From: an uncultured Chthonomonas sp.
GTDB taxonomy: Bacteria > Armatimonadota > Chthonomonadetes > Chthonomonadales > CAJBBX01
DNA length: 64,000 bases
Assembly (NCBI GenBank): GCA_903951425.1
Contig: CAJBBX010000086.1
Span: forward strand, 1-64,000
Direction: 5' to 3'
Of the stretch, positions 1 through 7,287 are shown in pieces. How positions within the stretch are numbered: position 1 is the first letter of the stretch; every line of letters begins with the position of its first letter. The translations under genes and the position numbers were made by a program. The notes beneath the pieces were generated by a model, which saw nothing but the letters and a program-made list of their open reading frames with translations, searched no databases and was not told the DNA's origin.

Positions 1-46
1 CAACATCACCAAGGTCGTGCCGCCGCCTTTCGCCCCAGGCCCTTGA
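1..46 (+). CDS. 3' end of a gene cut by the window edge
   Basis: Only the last 14 or so codons are present, ending NITKVVPPPFAPGP and a TGA stop at 44-46. The same tail, with one residue changed (V to A), ends the reading frame at 843-1124. The two genes or gene fragments are therefore paralogous at least at the 3' end. Too little is visible to name a family. Confidence 0.6.
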   Translation, partial: NITKVVPPPFAPGP

Positions 47-159
47 CGTCATCCTGAGTGAAACGAAGGATCCCCCGTAGTCGAGGCACAGGGGTCGTGC
101 AGTGCGCCGGGCCGGTCGCTCGCGTACGGGGGATGCTTCGGCTTCGCCTCAGCATGACG
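47..159. repeat. Dispersed inverted-repeat element, copy 1
   Basis: The left arm (47-76, beginning CGTCATCCTGAGTGAAACGA) is a close reverse complement of the right arm (128-159, ending CTCAGCATGACG), with about 50 bases between. This gives a REP/MITE-like hairpin. It lies directly after the stop codon at 46 and just before the signal peptidase RBS. A near-identical copy sits at 1125-1237, after the paralogous gene tail. A related single arm occurs near 3838-3873. Confidence 0.75.
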
Positions 160-175
160 GTAAAGGAGGGGCGCG

Positions 176-778
176 ATGATCTGGGCGGTCGTTGCGGCTG
201 TGGCGCTGGGGTTCGCCGCACTCGTTGCAGTGTGGGTTCGCCGGTCATACAAGGTGGTGTACCTGCAGACGCCCAGCATGGAGCCCACCATCATCGGCCA
301 CGCCGCAGGGCAGATGGACACCCTGCACGATCGCGCCTTCGATGCCACCATGCGCGACCATGTGCTGGTGGACCTTCGCGCGTACCGACGCGGAGAGCCG
401 GAGATCGGCCATATTGTGGCATTCTGGTCGCCGCCTGAGCTCAGCGCCCAGTTCGGCGGCGCTCAGTTTGTCTGGCTTAAGCGGGTCGTCGGTCGCCCGG
501 GTGACAGCATCCAGTTTGTGGGCGGGATGCTGCTGCGGAACGGTGAGCGCATCACTGAGCCCTACATCGCGGAGCCGATGCAGCCCGACCGCGAGTTCCA
601 CAATAGGTACGGTGGGGAGGCTCCGGTACTGCTCGCGGCGTCGGAGTACTTCGTGGTGGGCGACCACCGCAACAACAGCAACGACAGCAGGTTCTGGGGC
701 CCGGTCCATCGCCGGTACATCATTGGGCGCGCGATCCGGATCACAGCCCCCCGCGCACGCCGAAGGCTCCTTGCCTGA
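176..778 (+). CDS. lepB: Signal peptidase I (S26 family)
   Basis: A 200-residue serine protease that removes signal peptides at the outer face of the cytoplasmic membrane. One N-terminal membrane segment covers about residues 2-20. The box B motif PSMEPT carries the catalytic Ser34. WLKRVVGRPGD carries the general-base Lys102. Box E reads GDHRNNSNDSR (162-172). The order and spacing are those of bacterial leader peptidases, with only one transmembrane segment as in Gram-positive-type enzymes. The ATG at 176 follows AAAGGAGG at 162-169, a strong ribosome binding site with about 6 bases of spacing. The gene sits alone between two copies of a duplicated gene tail plus hairpin element, so it may have arrived with the duplication or been trapped by it. 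Confidence 0.95.
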   Translation: MIWAVVAAVALGFAALVAVWVRRSYKVVYLQTPSMEPTIIGHAAGQMDTLHDRAFDATMRDHVLVDLRAYRRGEPEIGHIVAFWSPPELSAQFGGAQFVWLKRVVGRPGDSIQFVGGMLLRNGERITEPYIAEPMQPDREFHNRYGGEAPVLLAASEYFVVGDHRNNSNDSRFWGPVHRRYIIGRAIRITAPRARRRLLA

Positions 779-842
779 CGGACGAGGGGACGATGAGTGA
801 GGGCGCCAACGACTGAACGGCTACGGATGCACCGGCGCAGCC

Positions 843-1124
843 ATGCTCCTGGGCCAGTGGGCGCAGCTGCGTGATCCGCGCGCCGAGCAAATGGTTGCCG
901 GCGCAGGTAAGGGCTACATGAGCGACTACGGCTTCGTGCCCTACCTCACCTGGACCTGCGACGACCTGCTGCCCTACTACGTAGGTTACTCGCTACCGGC
1001 GGTGTTCGGCCCGAACGGCTACTGCGGCCCGCCCGAGCCGCTGGGCCTGCAGGACTTCGTGGCGTACGACGCGGCGGGCAACATCACCAAGGTCGCGCCG
1101 CCGCCTTTCGCCCCAGGCCCTTGA
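843..1124 (+). CDS. Hypothetical protein, probable C-terminal remnant of a duplicated gene
   Basis: The frame is open from a TGA at 798-800, but the first ATG (843) has no obvious ribosome binding site. Sense-looking residues (NGYGCTGAA) precede it, which suggests an internal fragment rather than a whole gene. The product is rich in Tyr, Pro and Trp, has no recognisable domain, and ends NITKVAPPPFAPGP, matching the gene cut at the window start. I read it as a 5'-truncated paralogue. It could instead be a short intact gene with an unusual start. Confidence 0.4.
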   Translation: MLLGQWAQLRDPRAEQMVAGAGKGYMSDYGFVPYLTWTCDDLLPYYVGYSLPAVFGPNGYCGPPEPLGLQDFVAYDAAGNITKVAPPPFAPGP

Positions 1125-1237
1125 CGTCATCCTGAGTGAAACGAAGGATCCCCCGTAGTCGAGGCACAGGGGTCGTGCAGTGCGCCGGGCCGGTCGCTCG
1201 CGGACGGGGGATGCTTCGGCTTCGCCTCAGCATGGCG
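1125..1237. repeat. Dispersed inverted-repeat element, copy 2
   Basis: Second copy of the element at 47-159, offset by 1078 bases. The similarity runs from 1079 (inside the preceding coding tail) to about 1253, so gene tail and hairpin were duplicated together. Only a few substitutions separate the copies. The rest of the interval to 1286 shows no gene. Confidence 0.75.
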
Positions 1238-1286
1238 GCAAAGGCGGGGCGCTGGGCGCGGGGCTCGGAGGCAGGCGCGCCGGCCC

Positions 1287-2858
1287 TTACTCCACCGTCC
1301 GCATCACGGCCCGGTCCATGCTGAGCCAGATGCGCAGGGCTGTGGCCATGGCGCCTACGAAGATGCCGAAGTTCACGGCGCGGACCACCGCGTTGTTGGA
1401 GACGAAGAGCACCCAGGCCATGATCGTGGGGATCTGCATACCGTGCGGCAGGTGCTGCGTGAGCCAGTTGCCCACCGGCACCTGCCCCAGCATGATCAGC
1501 ATCGCCGACGCCGCCATGAGGCCGCCCTCCAGGTTGCGGACCTTGAAGGCGCGGTAGGCCGCCGAGACCAGGTAGCAGGCGAGCAGCGAGAACATGGCCG
1601 CGCCCAGGGGCTGGAAGAGCCCGGTGAAGAGCAGTTCGTAGCCGCGCTTGCCCCACGTGCCCTGCAGGTCCGGGTGCATCCGGTCGTAGACCGTGAAGGC
1701 TGCCATGGCGCCCGCCGCCACGAAGAAGGCCAGGCTCTCGGGCCAGCCCCGCTTCAGCTTGGCCACGCGCTTGCCGTGGAGTTGCCCCAGGCCGATGAGC
1801 CCCAGCCCGATGGCGAAGGAGCCCACCACCACCAGCAGGTCGTCCACCTGCGTTCGCGCGTCGGAGAGATACGTGCTGCGCGGCGCCGGGCCGGGCGCGA
1901 CCAGTGGCTTCGGCCGCAGTTCCAGCCGCGCGGCGTCGAGGCCCTGGCGCAGGTCCATGGAGGCCTCGGCGATGTGCGGCTTGCCGCCGGGCGCCTGCAG
2001 CGTCAGGAAGAGGCGCGTGGCCTCGGTGGGCAGGCCCAGGTGCGCCCGCGCGTCGAGCAGCCGCAGCCCCGCCGGCCACGGCTCGGCCCACGCCACGTCG
2101 ACGGGCGTGCCCACCGGCGCGCCGGTGCCGGGGTCCATCATGGCGGTCATCAGCTTGCGCTCGCCTTCGCCGCGGGAGAGCGTCATCCAGCCCCGGAAGC
2201 CCTCGGGCCAACGGGCGACGGTGACGCTCTCGACGCTCCAGCCGGGCGGCGCGGTGTAGACCGGCCCGGGCGACTTGCGCCAGGCCTCGCCGGTCTTCGA
2301 TGTGGCGTAGCCGACGCGGCCGAGGTCGCCCTGCCGCCCCACGGTCCACATGCGCCAGAAGCGGTCCTTGACGTAGGGGTCCTGCACTTCCACTCGGTCG
2401 ATGCCGGAGCTGTCCCACTCGCCGGTCTTCCCGCGGTCCAGCACGGCGCGCGGCGCGGGGACCCAGCGGCCGTCCATGTCCCTCTCGGCCATGCAGACGC
2501 GCGGCGTCTTGTCGTCCCAGCCCAGCCCGATGTAGAAGAGGCGCGCGTCGCGGACCACGCAGGGCGCCGTGCATCCGCGGTAGTCGTCGCGGCGTAGGCG
2601 CGAGGGCGCGAGGAGGACGCGCGGGCCGGGCATCTCCGGCGTCGGGGCGAGGGGAGCCTCCATGAGGAGCGGCGGCTCGCCCTCGCGCAGGCCGGTGTAG
2701 CAGAGCGTGCGCGGCATCCAGGCGTTCAGGCGGCAGACGGCCGGCTGCGCGGCGCCGCTCCAGTCCGGCGAGCCGCCGATGCGCGGGGGCAGCAGGAACT
2801 CCAGCACGTAGTAGAGGCCCGCCAGGAAGGTGGCGGCGACGATGGCCTTGCGCTTCAC
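1287..2858 (-). CDS. Membrane protein with central GH43/32-like propeller-type region
   Basis: 523 residues. The chosen start is a GTG at 2858 that overlaps the TGA of the upstream gene (GTGA), which indicates translational coupling. An N-terminal hydrophobic segment (VAATFLAGLYYVLEFLL) is followed by about 280 residues with five-bladed-propeller flavour, such as ARLFYIGLGWDDK, DPYVKDRFWRMWTVG and GRVGYATSKTGEAWRK. The C-terminal 180 residues hold about five membrane helices. The family is not recognised by name. The pairing with a DUF6754-like gene suggests a membrane assembly of unknown function. Propeller homology is inferred from motif feel, not from a search. Confidence 0.6.
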   Translation of the reverse strand: MKRKAIVAATFLAGLYYVLEFLLPPRIGGSPDWSGAAQPAVCRLNAWMPRTLCYTGLREGEPPLLMEAPLAPTPEMPGPRVLLAPSRLRRDDYRGCTAPCVVRDARLFYIGLGWDDKTPRVCMAERDMDGRWVPAPRAVLDRGKTGEWDSSGIDRVEVQDPYVKDRFWRMWTVGRQGDLGRVGYATSKTGEAWRKSPGPVYTAPPGWSVESVTVARWPEGFRGWMTLSRGEGERKLMTAMMDPGTGAPVGTPVDVAWAEPWPAGLRLLDARAHLGLPTEATRLFLTLQAPGGKPHIAEASMDLRQGLDAARLELRPKPLVAPGPAPRSTYLSDARTQVDDLLVVVGSFAIGLGLIGLGQLHGKRVAKLKRGWPESLAFFVAAGAMAAFTVYDRMHPDLQGTWGKRGYELLFTGLFQPLGAAMFSLLACYLVSAAYRAFKVRNLEGGLMAASAMLIMLGQVPVGNWLTQHLPHGMQIPTIMAWVLFVSNNAVVRAVNFGIFVGAMATALRIWLSMDRAVMRTVE

Positions 2859-3652
2859 CCCTGGCCCCCGAGCAGGCCCACAAAGGGGGTGAAGCCGCCC
2901 CCGCCGCCGCCATGCAGCGAGGCCCAGAGCGCCACGCCCACGCCGACGAGCAGCAGGCCCACGATGGCCAGCTTCCCCAGGTCCTGCCCCGTCAGGCTGC
3001 CGAGCATGGTGGGCTCGCGGGAGAGGTAGGCGCCGGCGGCGTATAGCTCCTCGCCGATGATGGTGTAGTCGCAGGCCGTGAGGAAGAACGGGACCTGGAA
3101 GAAGCTGTCGGTGGCGGCCACCTGGATGGCGCCCACGCGCTGCCCGGTCTCGGCCAGCAGCAGCGACTCGAAGCCGTAGGAGCCGAAGTAGAAGGCCGCG
3201 CCCACGTTCTCGCGCTCCATGAGGCCCGTGACGGCGGCGGCGAAGGCGTTCTGGTCGCCGGAGAGGTAGAGCACGTCGTCGGCGTTGTATAGCTCCGGCC
3301 GGCCCTTGGCCTCGTAGGTGTCGCGGACGGTGTCCTGGGCCACGGTGAAGAGCGGCGCGGCCGAGGTGGGCACGATGACGCGGATGCCGAACGAGGCGCA
3401 CCGCTCCACGGCGTACTCCAGCACCGCCAGGCCCGCGTAGGTCGACATGGCGCCCAGATCGCCGAAACCGGGGCTGAAGAGGATGGGCCGGCCCATCTCC
3501 GTGGCGCGCCCAAGGGCGTCGTCCAGATGGTCCAACCCCGCGATGCGCCGCACATAGATAGGCCGCCCCCGCCGCGCCGCAGCGATGCGGGCCAGGATGG
3601 CCCCGCAAAGGAACAGAAGCAGCACGGCCGCAGGCAGGGTGGCATGTTCCAT
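2855..3652 (-). CDS. DUF6754-like membrane-associated protein
   Basis: 265 residues starting at the ATG at 3652. There is an N-terminal hydrophobic segment (residues 5-24). A soluble Rossmann-like middle follows, with phrases such as ILFSPGFGDLGAMSTYAGL and GSYGFESLLLAETGQ, and then a C-terminal membrane helix (LGKLAIVGLLLVGVGVALWA) and a Gly-rich end. This pattern matches what I know of DUF6754 proteins in Armatimonadota-type genomes; their function is unknown. It is the first gene of a two-gene operon with the overlapping propeller/membrane gene downstream. Confidence 0.65.
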   Translation of the reverse strand: MEHATLPAAVLLLFLCGAILARIAAARRGRPIYVRRIAGLDHLDDALGRATEMGRPILFSPGFGDLGAMSTYAGLAVLEYAVERCASFGIRVIVPTSAAPLFTVAQDTVRDTYEAKGRPELYNADDVLYLSGDQNAFAAAVTGLMERENVGAAFYFGSYGFESLLLAETGQRVGAIQVAATDSFFQVPFFLTACDYTIIGEELYAAGAYLSREPTMLGSLTGQDLGKLAIVGLLLVGVGVALWASLHGGGGGGFTPFVGLLGGQG

Positions 3653-3997
3653 GGTGGCGGCGATAGATTCGGCAGGGGCGGAGGGAAATCCTCTTCGGGC
3701 ACCCGGGTGGGCGGCTCGCCGCGGTTTCGATACGGTCCGCGCGAACGGCTGCGCGGACCTACTCAACCGACGGCTGGGTGCGCTCCGCACTCCGGGCAAC
3801 CGGCGGTCCGCGGCTGCGCTGCGGTGCGGCGGGACCCTCCGGGGGGTCCTTCCGCTTCGCGTCAGGATGACGTCAAGGGCTGCTCCCGCCGCCCCAGACC
3901 GTCGGTCGAGTGCCTGTCCGCCGCCCGGCGGACAGGCGTATCGAGACCACGGTCGCACGCGCCGCCGCACCATATCTCCCGAAAGGAGCCTCAAACC
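3653..3997. repeat. Intergenic region holding REP-like inverted repeats
   Basis: No gene is visible. TTTCGATACG at 3726-3735 is mirrored by CGTATCGAGA at about 3937-3946. Inside lies a hairpin with CCTGTCCGCC (3913-3922), the loop GCCC and GGCGGACAGG (3927-3936). A single arm of the 47-159 element lies near 3838-3873. This is a stack of extragenic palindromes between two divergently oriented genes. A GAAAGGAG ribosome binding site for the next gene ends the region. Confidence 0.7.
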
Positions 3998-4312
3998 ATG
4001 CGCCAGACCAGCCGTTCCCGCGCCATCGAACCCGATCCGGTGGCCGCCGATCGCCGCGATCCCGGTGTCCGGGAGATCGCTGTGCTGCTCCTCACCGATT
4101 GCGCGCGCCGCCTGCGCGACGAGGGCATTGAGGTGAAGGGCATCGCCGACCTGGAGCGGCTACTCAAGCTCCATGAGGCCATCGCGCCGGCCGCCGCGCC
4201 GGAGGAGGGCGACTTGATGGGCCTGACCGCGTTGCCGGATGCCGAGCTGGCCGACCTGCTGCAGGCCTGTGCCGCCGATGCCCGCCGCCGGGCCGAAGGG
4301 GGCGCCGAATGA
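3998..4312 (+). CDS. Small protein coupled to terminase-like gene
   Basis: 104 residues, with ribosome binding site GAAAGGAG at 3981-3988. The protein is charged and mostly helical, with a leucine-rich middle (VLLLTDCARRLRDEG, IADLERLLKLHEAI) and no recognisable domain. Its last four bases overlap the ATG of the terminase-like gene (ATGA). In phages a small, helical, DNA-binding terminase subunit often sits directly before the large subunit, so a TerS-like role is possible. That is inference from position and size only. Confidence 0.6.
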   Translation: MRQTSRSRAIEPDPVAADRRDPGVREIAVLLLTDCARRLRDEGIEVKGIADLERLLKLHEAIAPAAAPEEGDLMGLTALPDAELADLLQACAADARRRAEGGAE

Positions 4313-5763
4313 GCCGAGCCGCGCTCGCCGCCGCCGAGGCCATGCGGCGGAACCCCGGCCTCTACGCCGCCCACGTGCTGCGCGTCCGCTGGTGGGAGAA
4401 GCAGGCCCAGATCGCCGAGGCGCTGGTGCGCCACAAGCGCGTCTTCGTCAAGGCGGCCCACGCCGTGGGCAAGACCCACCTGGCCGCCGGGCTGGTGAAC
4501 TGGCATTTCGACCTATACGACCCCGGCATCGCTCTCACCACCGGGCCCACGCAGAGCCAGGTGGCCGACGTGCTGTGGCAGGAGGTGCGCGTGCAGCGGC
4601 GCGGCCGGCCGGGCCTGCTCCCGCGGGCGACGCGCATGGAGACCGGCCCGGCGCACTTCGCCGTGGGCTACACCAGCCGCGACGATGCCGCCTTCCAGGG
4701 CCGCCACGCCGAGCGGGTGCTCATCGTCTTTGATGAGTGCACGGGCATCGACGCGCCCATCTGGGAGGCCGCCGAGGGCATGGCCGTGGGGCCGGGATGC
4801 CTCTGGCTCGCTATCTGCAACCCTACCGACACCAGCTCGCACGCCTACGAGGAGGAGCAGTCGGGCAGGTTCCACACGCTGACCGTGAGCGCGCTGGAGC
4901 ATCCCAACATCGCCGCCGAGCTGGCCGGGCTGCCCGCGCCCTACCCCGGCGCCGTGAGCCTGCGGTGGGTGCGCGACCGGCTCCGCGACTGGTGCGACGA
5001 GGTGACGCCCGGCGACGCCGCGGCCACCGACGTGGAGTTCCCGCCCGGCAGCGGCAGGTTCTACCGCCCCGGCCCGCTCTTCGAGGGCCGCGTGCTGGGC
5101 CGCTGGCCGCACCAGGGCTCGCGGGCGGTCTGGAGCGAGGCCGCCTGGCAGGCCTGCTTCCGCGAGAAGCCGCTGGACCCCGGCGACGGCCCCACCTGCA
5201 TCGGCTGCGACGTGGCCCGGTTCGGCGAGGACAGCACGGTCATGGTGGTCCGGCGCGGCCCGGCGGTGCTGCACCACGAGAGCCACAACGGCTGGGACAC
5301 GGCCCGCACGGCCCAGCGGCTGAAGGAGCTGGCGGCCCGCTTCGCCCAGCCCGACGAGAACCCGCGCCGCGTGGCCGTCTTCGTGGATGACGACGGCGTG
5401 GGCGGCGGCGTGGTGGACCAGCGGGGCCGGTACGCCTTCGCCGGATGCAGCGCGGCGGCTCGGGCCAGGGCGCCGAGGGAGTACCCGAACCGGCGCAGCG
5501 AGCTATGGTTCAGCCTGGCGGCCCGCGCCGCATCCGGCGAGCTGGACCTGACGCGCCTCCCGAACCGAACCGCGGCAGAGCTACGCCGCCAGGCCATGGC
5601 CCCCCGCTGGCACGTCGACGACCGCGGCCGCCGATCCATGGAGGGCAAGGAGGAGCTGCGCCGCCGCCTGGGCCGCTCCCCGGACGACATGGACGCGCTA
5701 AACCTCGCGTACGCGGGCGAGACGGCGGCCGACGTGGAGAAGTCGGGCGATACGTGGCTGTAG
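4309..5763 (+). CDS. Phage terminase large subunit-like ATPase/nuclease
   Basis: 484 residues. The packaging-type ATPase part has a Walker A AAHAVGKT (about 49-56) and Walker B VLIVFDEC (137-144, with the Glu following the Asp). The C-terminal RNase H-like nuclease has the first metal Asp in GCDVARFGEDST (Asp301). A second acidic cluster FVDDDGVGGGVVD lies near 357-370, and a late Asp in DDMDALNLAY. All three are expected for a working TerL nuclease. No portal, capsid, protease or tail gene is in the window, so this is an orphan terminase pair and not a recognisable prophage. Codon use and GC resemble the chromosome. The last 67 bases of the gene plus the stop and flank recur at 6623-6705. 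Confidence 0.85.
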   Translation: MSRAALAAAEAMRRNPGLYAAHVLRVRWWEKQAQIAEALVRHKRVFVKAAHAVGKTHLAAGLVNWHFDLYDPGIALTTGPTQSQVADVLWQEVRVQRRGRPGLLPRATRMETGPAHFAVGYTSRDDAAFQGRHAERVLIVFDECTGIDAPIWEAAEGMAVGPGCLWLAICNPTDTSSHAYEEEQSGRFHTLTVSALEHPNIAAELAGLPAPYPGAVSLRWVRDRLRDWCDEVTPGDAAATDVEFPPGSGRFYRPGPLFEGRVLGRWPHQGSRAVWSEAAWQACFREKPLDPGDGPTCIGCDVARFGEDSTVMVVRRGPAVLHHESHNGWDTARTAQRLKELAARFAQPDENPRRVAVFVDDDGVGGGVVDQRGRYAFAGCSAAARARAPREYPNRRSELWFSLAARAASGELDLTRLPNRTAAELRRQAMAPRWHVDDRGRRSMEGKEELRRRLGRSPDDMDALNLAYAGETAADVEKSGDTWL

Positions 5764-5778
5764 CGCGTGAGGGGGTGA
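5696..5778 (+). repeat. Direct repeat A: 3' end of terminase gene
   Basis: 83 bases covering the last codons of the terminase-like gene, its TAG and the following GCGTGAGGGGGTGA. They recur at 6623-6705 with about four differences, offset by 927 bases. The repeats bracket a broken antitoxin/PIN cassette. Confidence 0.9.
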
Positions 5779-5790
5779 GGGGGCGTCGTC

Positions 5791-5886
5791 CGTGGCGGTC
5801 CGTGGGTGTCCGTGGTCGTCCGTGTGCTGTGGGGCCTGGAGCCTGCACGGACGGACACGGACGGGCACGGACCAACACGGACGGCG
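5791..5886. repeat. GTCCGTG/CACGGAC inverted tandem element, copy 1
   Basis: A run of imperfect GTCCGTGG units (5791-5829) is followed by a run of CACGGACGG-type units (5858-5886). The two halves can fold into one long hairpin. Related elements lie at 11978-12030 and 51107-51195. There is no coding potential. The rest of 5779-5953 holds a possible third, badly decayed trace of the terminase tail (GATGTGGAGAAATCGGGCG near 5908). Confidence 0.75.
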
Positions 5887-5953
5887 CGGAGGCGCGGCGG
5901 GCGGGCGATGTGGAGAAATCGGGCGGCGCGCGGGCGGGAGAGGCAGGTAGGGC

Positions 5954-6382
5954 CTACCCCTCCTGCAGGAAGCGGTCCAGCAGGATGACGGGGAGGCCCG
6001 GGACGCGCCGAAAGCCGGGGTCATTGGTGATGAAGCCTGCGCACCCGCAACCAATGGCTGTCGCCGCATGCAGGGCGTCCGGCGTGCGCAGGGCCGGAAT
6101 GGCGGCCCGTAGGCCGGCAGCCCGGCAGAGCACATCACGCGTGAGGGGGAGTAGTCGCAGGTCTGTATCGAGTAGCGCATGCTCGTAGGCCTGCTGAAGG
6201 GCTACGTCGCGGAGCCGCATCGGCACAACCAGCGTTTCGAGGAGGGTCAGTTCGCTGCTTACCAGGTCCAGCCGCTCACCGGCGCATGCCCATAGGTCCC
6301 TGAGTAGTGGCTCATAGAGCGTGTGTCGTTCCACGGAGTAGATAACTACGGCGGTGTCGACATAGACCGTACCGGACTTCGG
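5954..6382 (-). pseudogene. PIN-domain toxin gene lacking a usable start
   Basis: The C-terminal part is a VapC-type PIN domain, with the acidic residues SSELTLLE, TPDALHA and TNDPGF. The first catalytic Asp would lie in VYVDTAVVIYSVERH, encoded at about 6335-6373. The only standard start in frame is a GTG at 6334, after that Asp, and a TAA closes the frame at 6389-6391. A natural start would be expected at the codon before AAGTCCGGT (6380-6382), which is CCG here. The gene probably cannot make an intact toxin. Its partner antitoxin is also broken. If translated from 6334 it would be a PIN fragment. Confidence 0.65.
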
Positions 6383-6578
6383 GAGCGCTTACGAGCCCAT
6401 GCGTCGCGCTCCGCCCGTAGGCCCCGCTCAACGGCCTCCCAGGTGGGCGCCGAGCGCGGGCCTCGAGGCAGGCTGTCGATGAGGTCCAGCATTGACATCC
6501 GGGTCTTGCCTCCGGGTTCGGCAACCTCAGCCGATGGCCGGGGAGCACGGTGGCATCGAGTCGCAAGGCGGTAGGCAT
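6346..6578 (-). pseudogene. Frameshifted antitoxin of the PIN cassette
   Basis: The ATG at 6578 opens a typical antitoxin N-terminus (MPTALRLDATVLPGHRLRLP). This frame then turns to nonsense, while the next frame supplies the expected C-terminus (MSMLDLIDSLPRGPRSAPTW and then RAERDAWAR). The join is near 6495-6515, where a deletion that changes frame has probably occurred. The gene overlaps the toxin remnant and would have been co-transcribed with it. Together they form a decayed type II toxin-antitoxin cassette. Confidence 0.6.
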
Positions 6579-6622
6579 CGTGGGCACTCCGTAACCCATT
6601 GTGGCACACGCCCGCCGTGGCA

Positions 6623-6705
6623 CGCTGAACCTCGCGTACGCGGGCGAGACGGCGGCGGACGTGGAGAAGTCGGGCGATACGTGGGTGTAGCGCGTGAGGG
6701 GGTGA
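6623..6705 (+). repeat. Direct repeat B: duplicated terminase 3' end
   Basis: Copy of 5696-5778 that keeps the terminase frame (LNLAYAGETAADVEKSGDTW and stop). It lies beyond the antitoxin/PIN cassette. The purine-rich stretch 6707-6749 right after it is a short tandem array of GGGAGAA-like units without coding capacity. Confidence 0.9.
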
Positions 6706-6772
6706 TGGGGAGAACCGGAGAACGGGAGAAGGGGAGAAGGGGAGAAGGGACTGGGACGTGAGTGGTGGTTCT

Positions 6773-6797
6773 GGTGGCTCGGGCCTCCGTGCCCGAG
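6773..6797. repeat. GGTGGCTCGGGC...GCCCGAG hairpin repeat, copy 1
   Basis: CTCGGGC and GCCCGAG flank a short loop. The same 25-base sequence with one change occurs at 17115-17139. Both copies lie 45-90 bases upstream of a translation start and follow a G-rich GTGAGGGGGTG stretch. It is a small dispersed element rather than a terminator, since no T-run follows. Confidence 0.6.
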
Positions 6798-6859
6798 GCC
6801 GGGGAGGTCGGGCGATGGGGTCCGGCTCTCTGCGCTACAATGGTATGAGGGCCAGCGGC

Positions 6860-7024
6860 ATGGTATCAGAGCAGACGCCTCGCGATATGACCAACAGCAT
6901 CGTCAGGGAGTTCAGCCCCGAGCGGATCGTCCTGTTCGGGTCATACGCCTACGGCACTCCCACCGACGACTCTGACGTGGAGCTACTCATCGTGATGCCG
7001 CTGACAGAGGAATGGACACGGTGA
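6860..7024 (+). CDS. Truncated MNT-type nucleotidyltransferase
   Basis: About 54 residues from the ATG at 6860 (6845 is an alternative). The motif VLFGSYAYGTPTDDSDVEL is the start of a minimal nucleotidyltransferase domain, the antitoxin half of HEPN/MNT pairs. The frame stops after MPLTEEWTR, so most of the usual 100-residue domain is missing. The second catalytic Asp of the usual DSDID is Glu (DSDVE). No HEPN partner is visible downstream. It is probably a remnant. A TACAAT hexamer at about 6837-6842 may be its -10 box. Confidence 0.55.
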   Translation: MVSEQTPRDMTNSIVREFSPERIVLFGSYAYGTPTDDSDVELLIVMPLTEEWTR

Positions 7025-7085
7025 ATCCGGGTGACCTCTGGGCCGACCTCGTCTACTTGGAGGTGTATCATGTCGCTTCCTCGAA

Positions 7086-7283
7086 GTGCGGCCCCAGACG
7101 GATCGGGCTTGGCGCTGGATCGCCAGACACGGCATTACGAACGGCGCCAGAGAAGGCCTTGTCCGGATCGACGGTCTGGACGCACGCGGGTTGCACCGTG
7201 CCGGCCTGACCATGCAGAACACACGGGGCGAGGTGGTGCGCTGGCGATACTGGGCCATCTGGATGTACGGCCCGGTTCTCTAG
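7086..7283 (+). CDS. Possible small protein, unknown
   Basis: A GTG-started frame of 65 residues rich in Trp and Arg (RAWRWIARHGITNG, VVRWRYWAIWMYGPVL). It looks more like real protein than the overlapping frames. A good GGAGGT ribosome binding site near 7060 points to an ATG at 7070 in a different frame, so either the gene carries a frameshift or the true start is the GTG. It ends 4 bases before the HNH gene. No family is recognised. Confidence 0.3.
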   Translation: MRPQTDRAWRWIARHGITNGAREGLVRIDGLDARGLHRAGLTMQNTRGEVVRWRYWAIWMYGPVL

Positions 7284-7287
7284 CGGT

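Noticed and set aside
1084-2913. Long Arg/Pro/Gly-rich frames opposite or offset to real genes (also at 7731, 14042, 36186, 43681 and others)
   Set aside because: They are high-GC shadow frames with no domain, odd composition and complete overlap with well-supported genes.
5791-5886. CRISPR array
   Set aside because: The units are 7-10 bases with spacers of 0-3 bases and both orientations are mixed. No cas gene is in the window.
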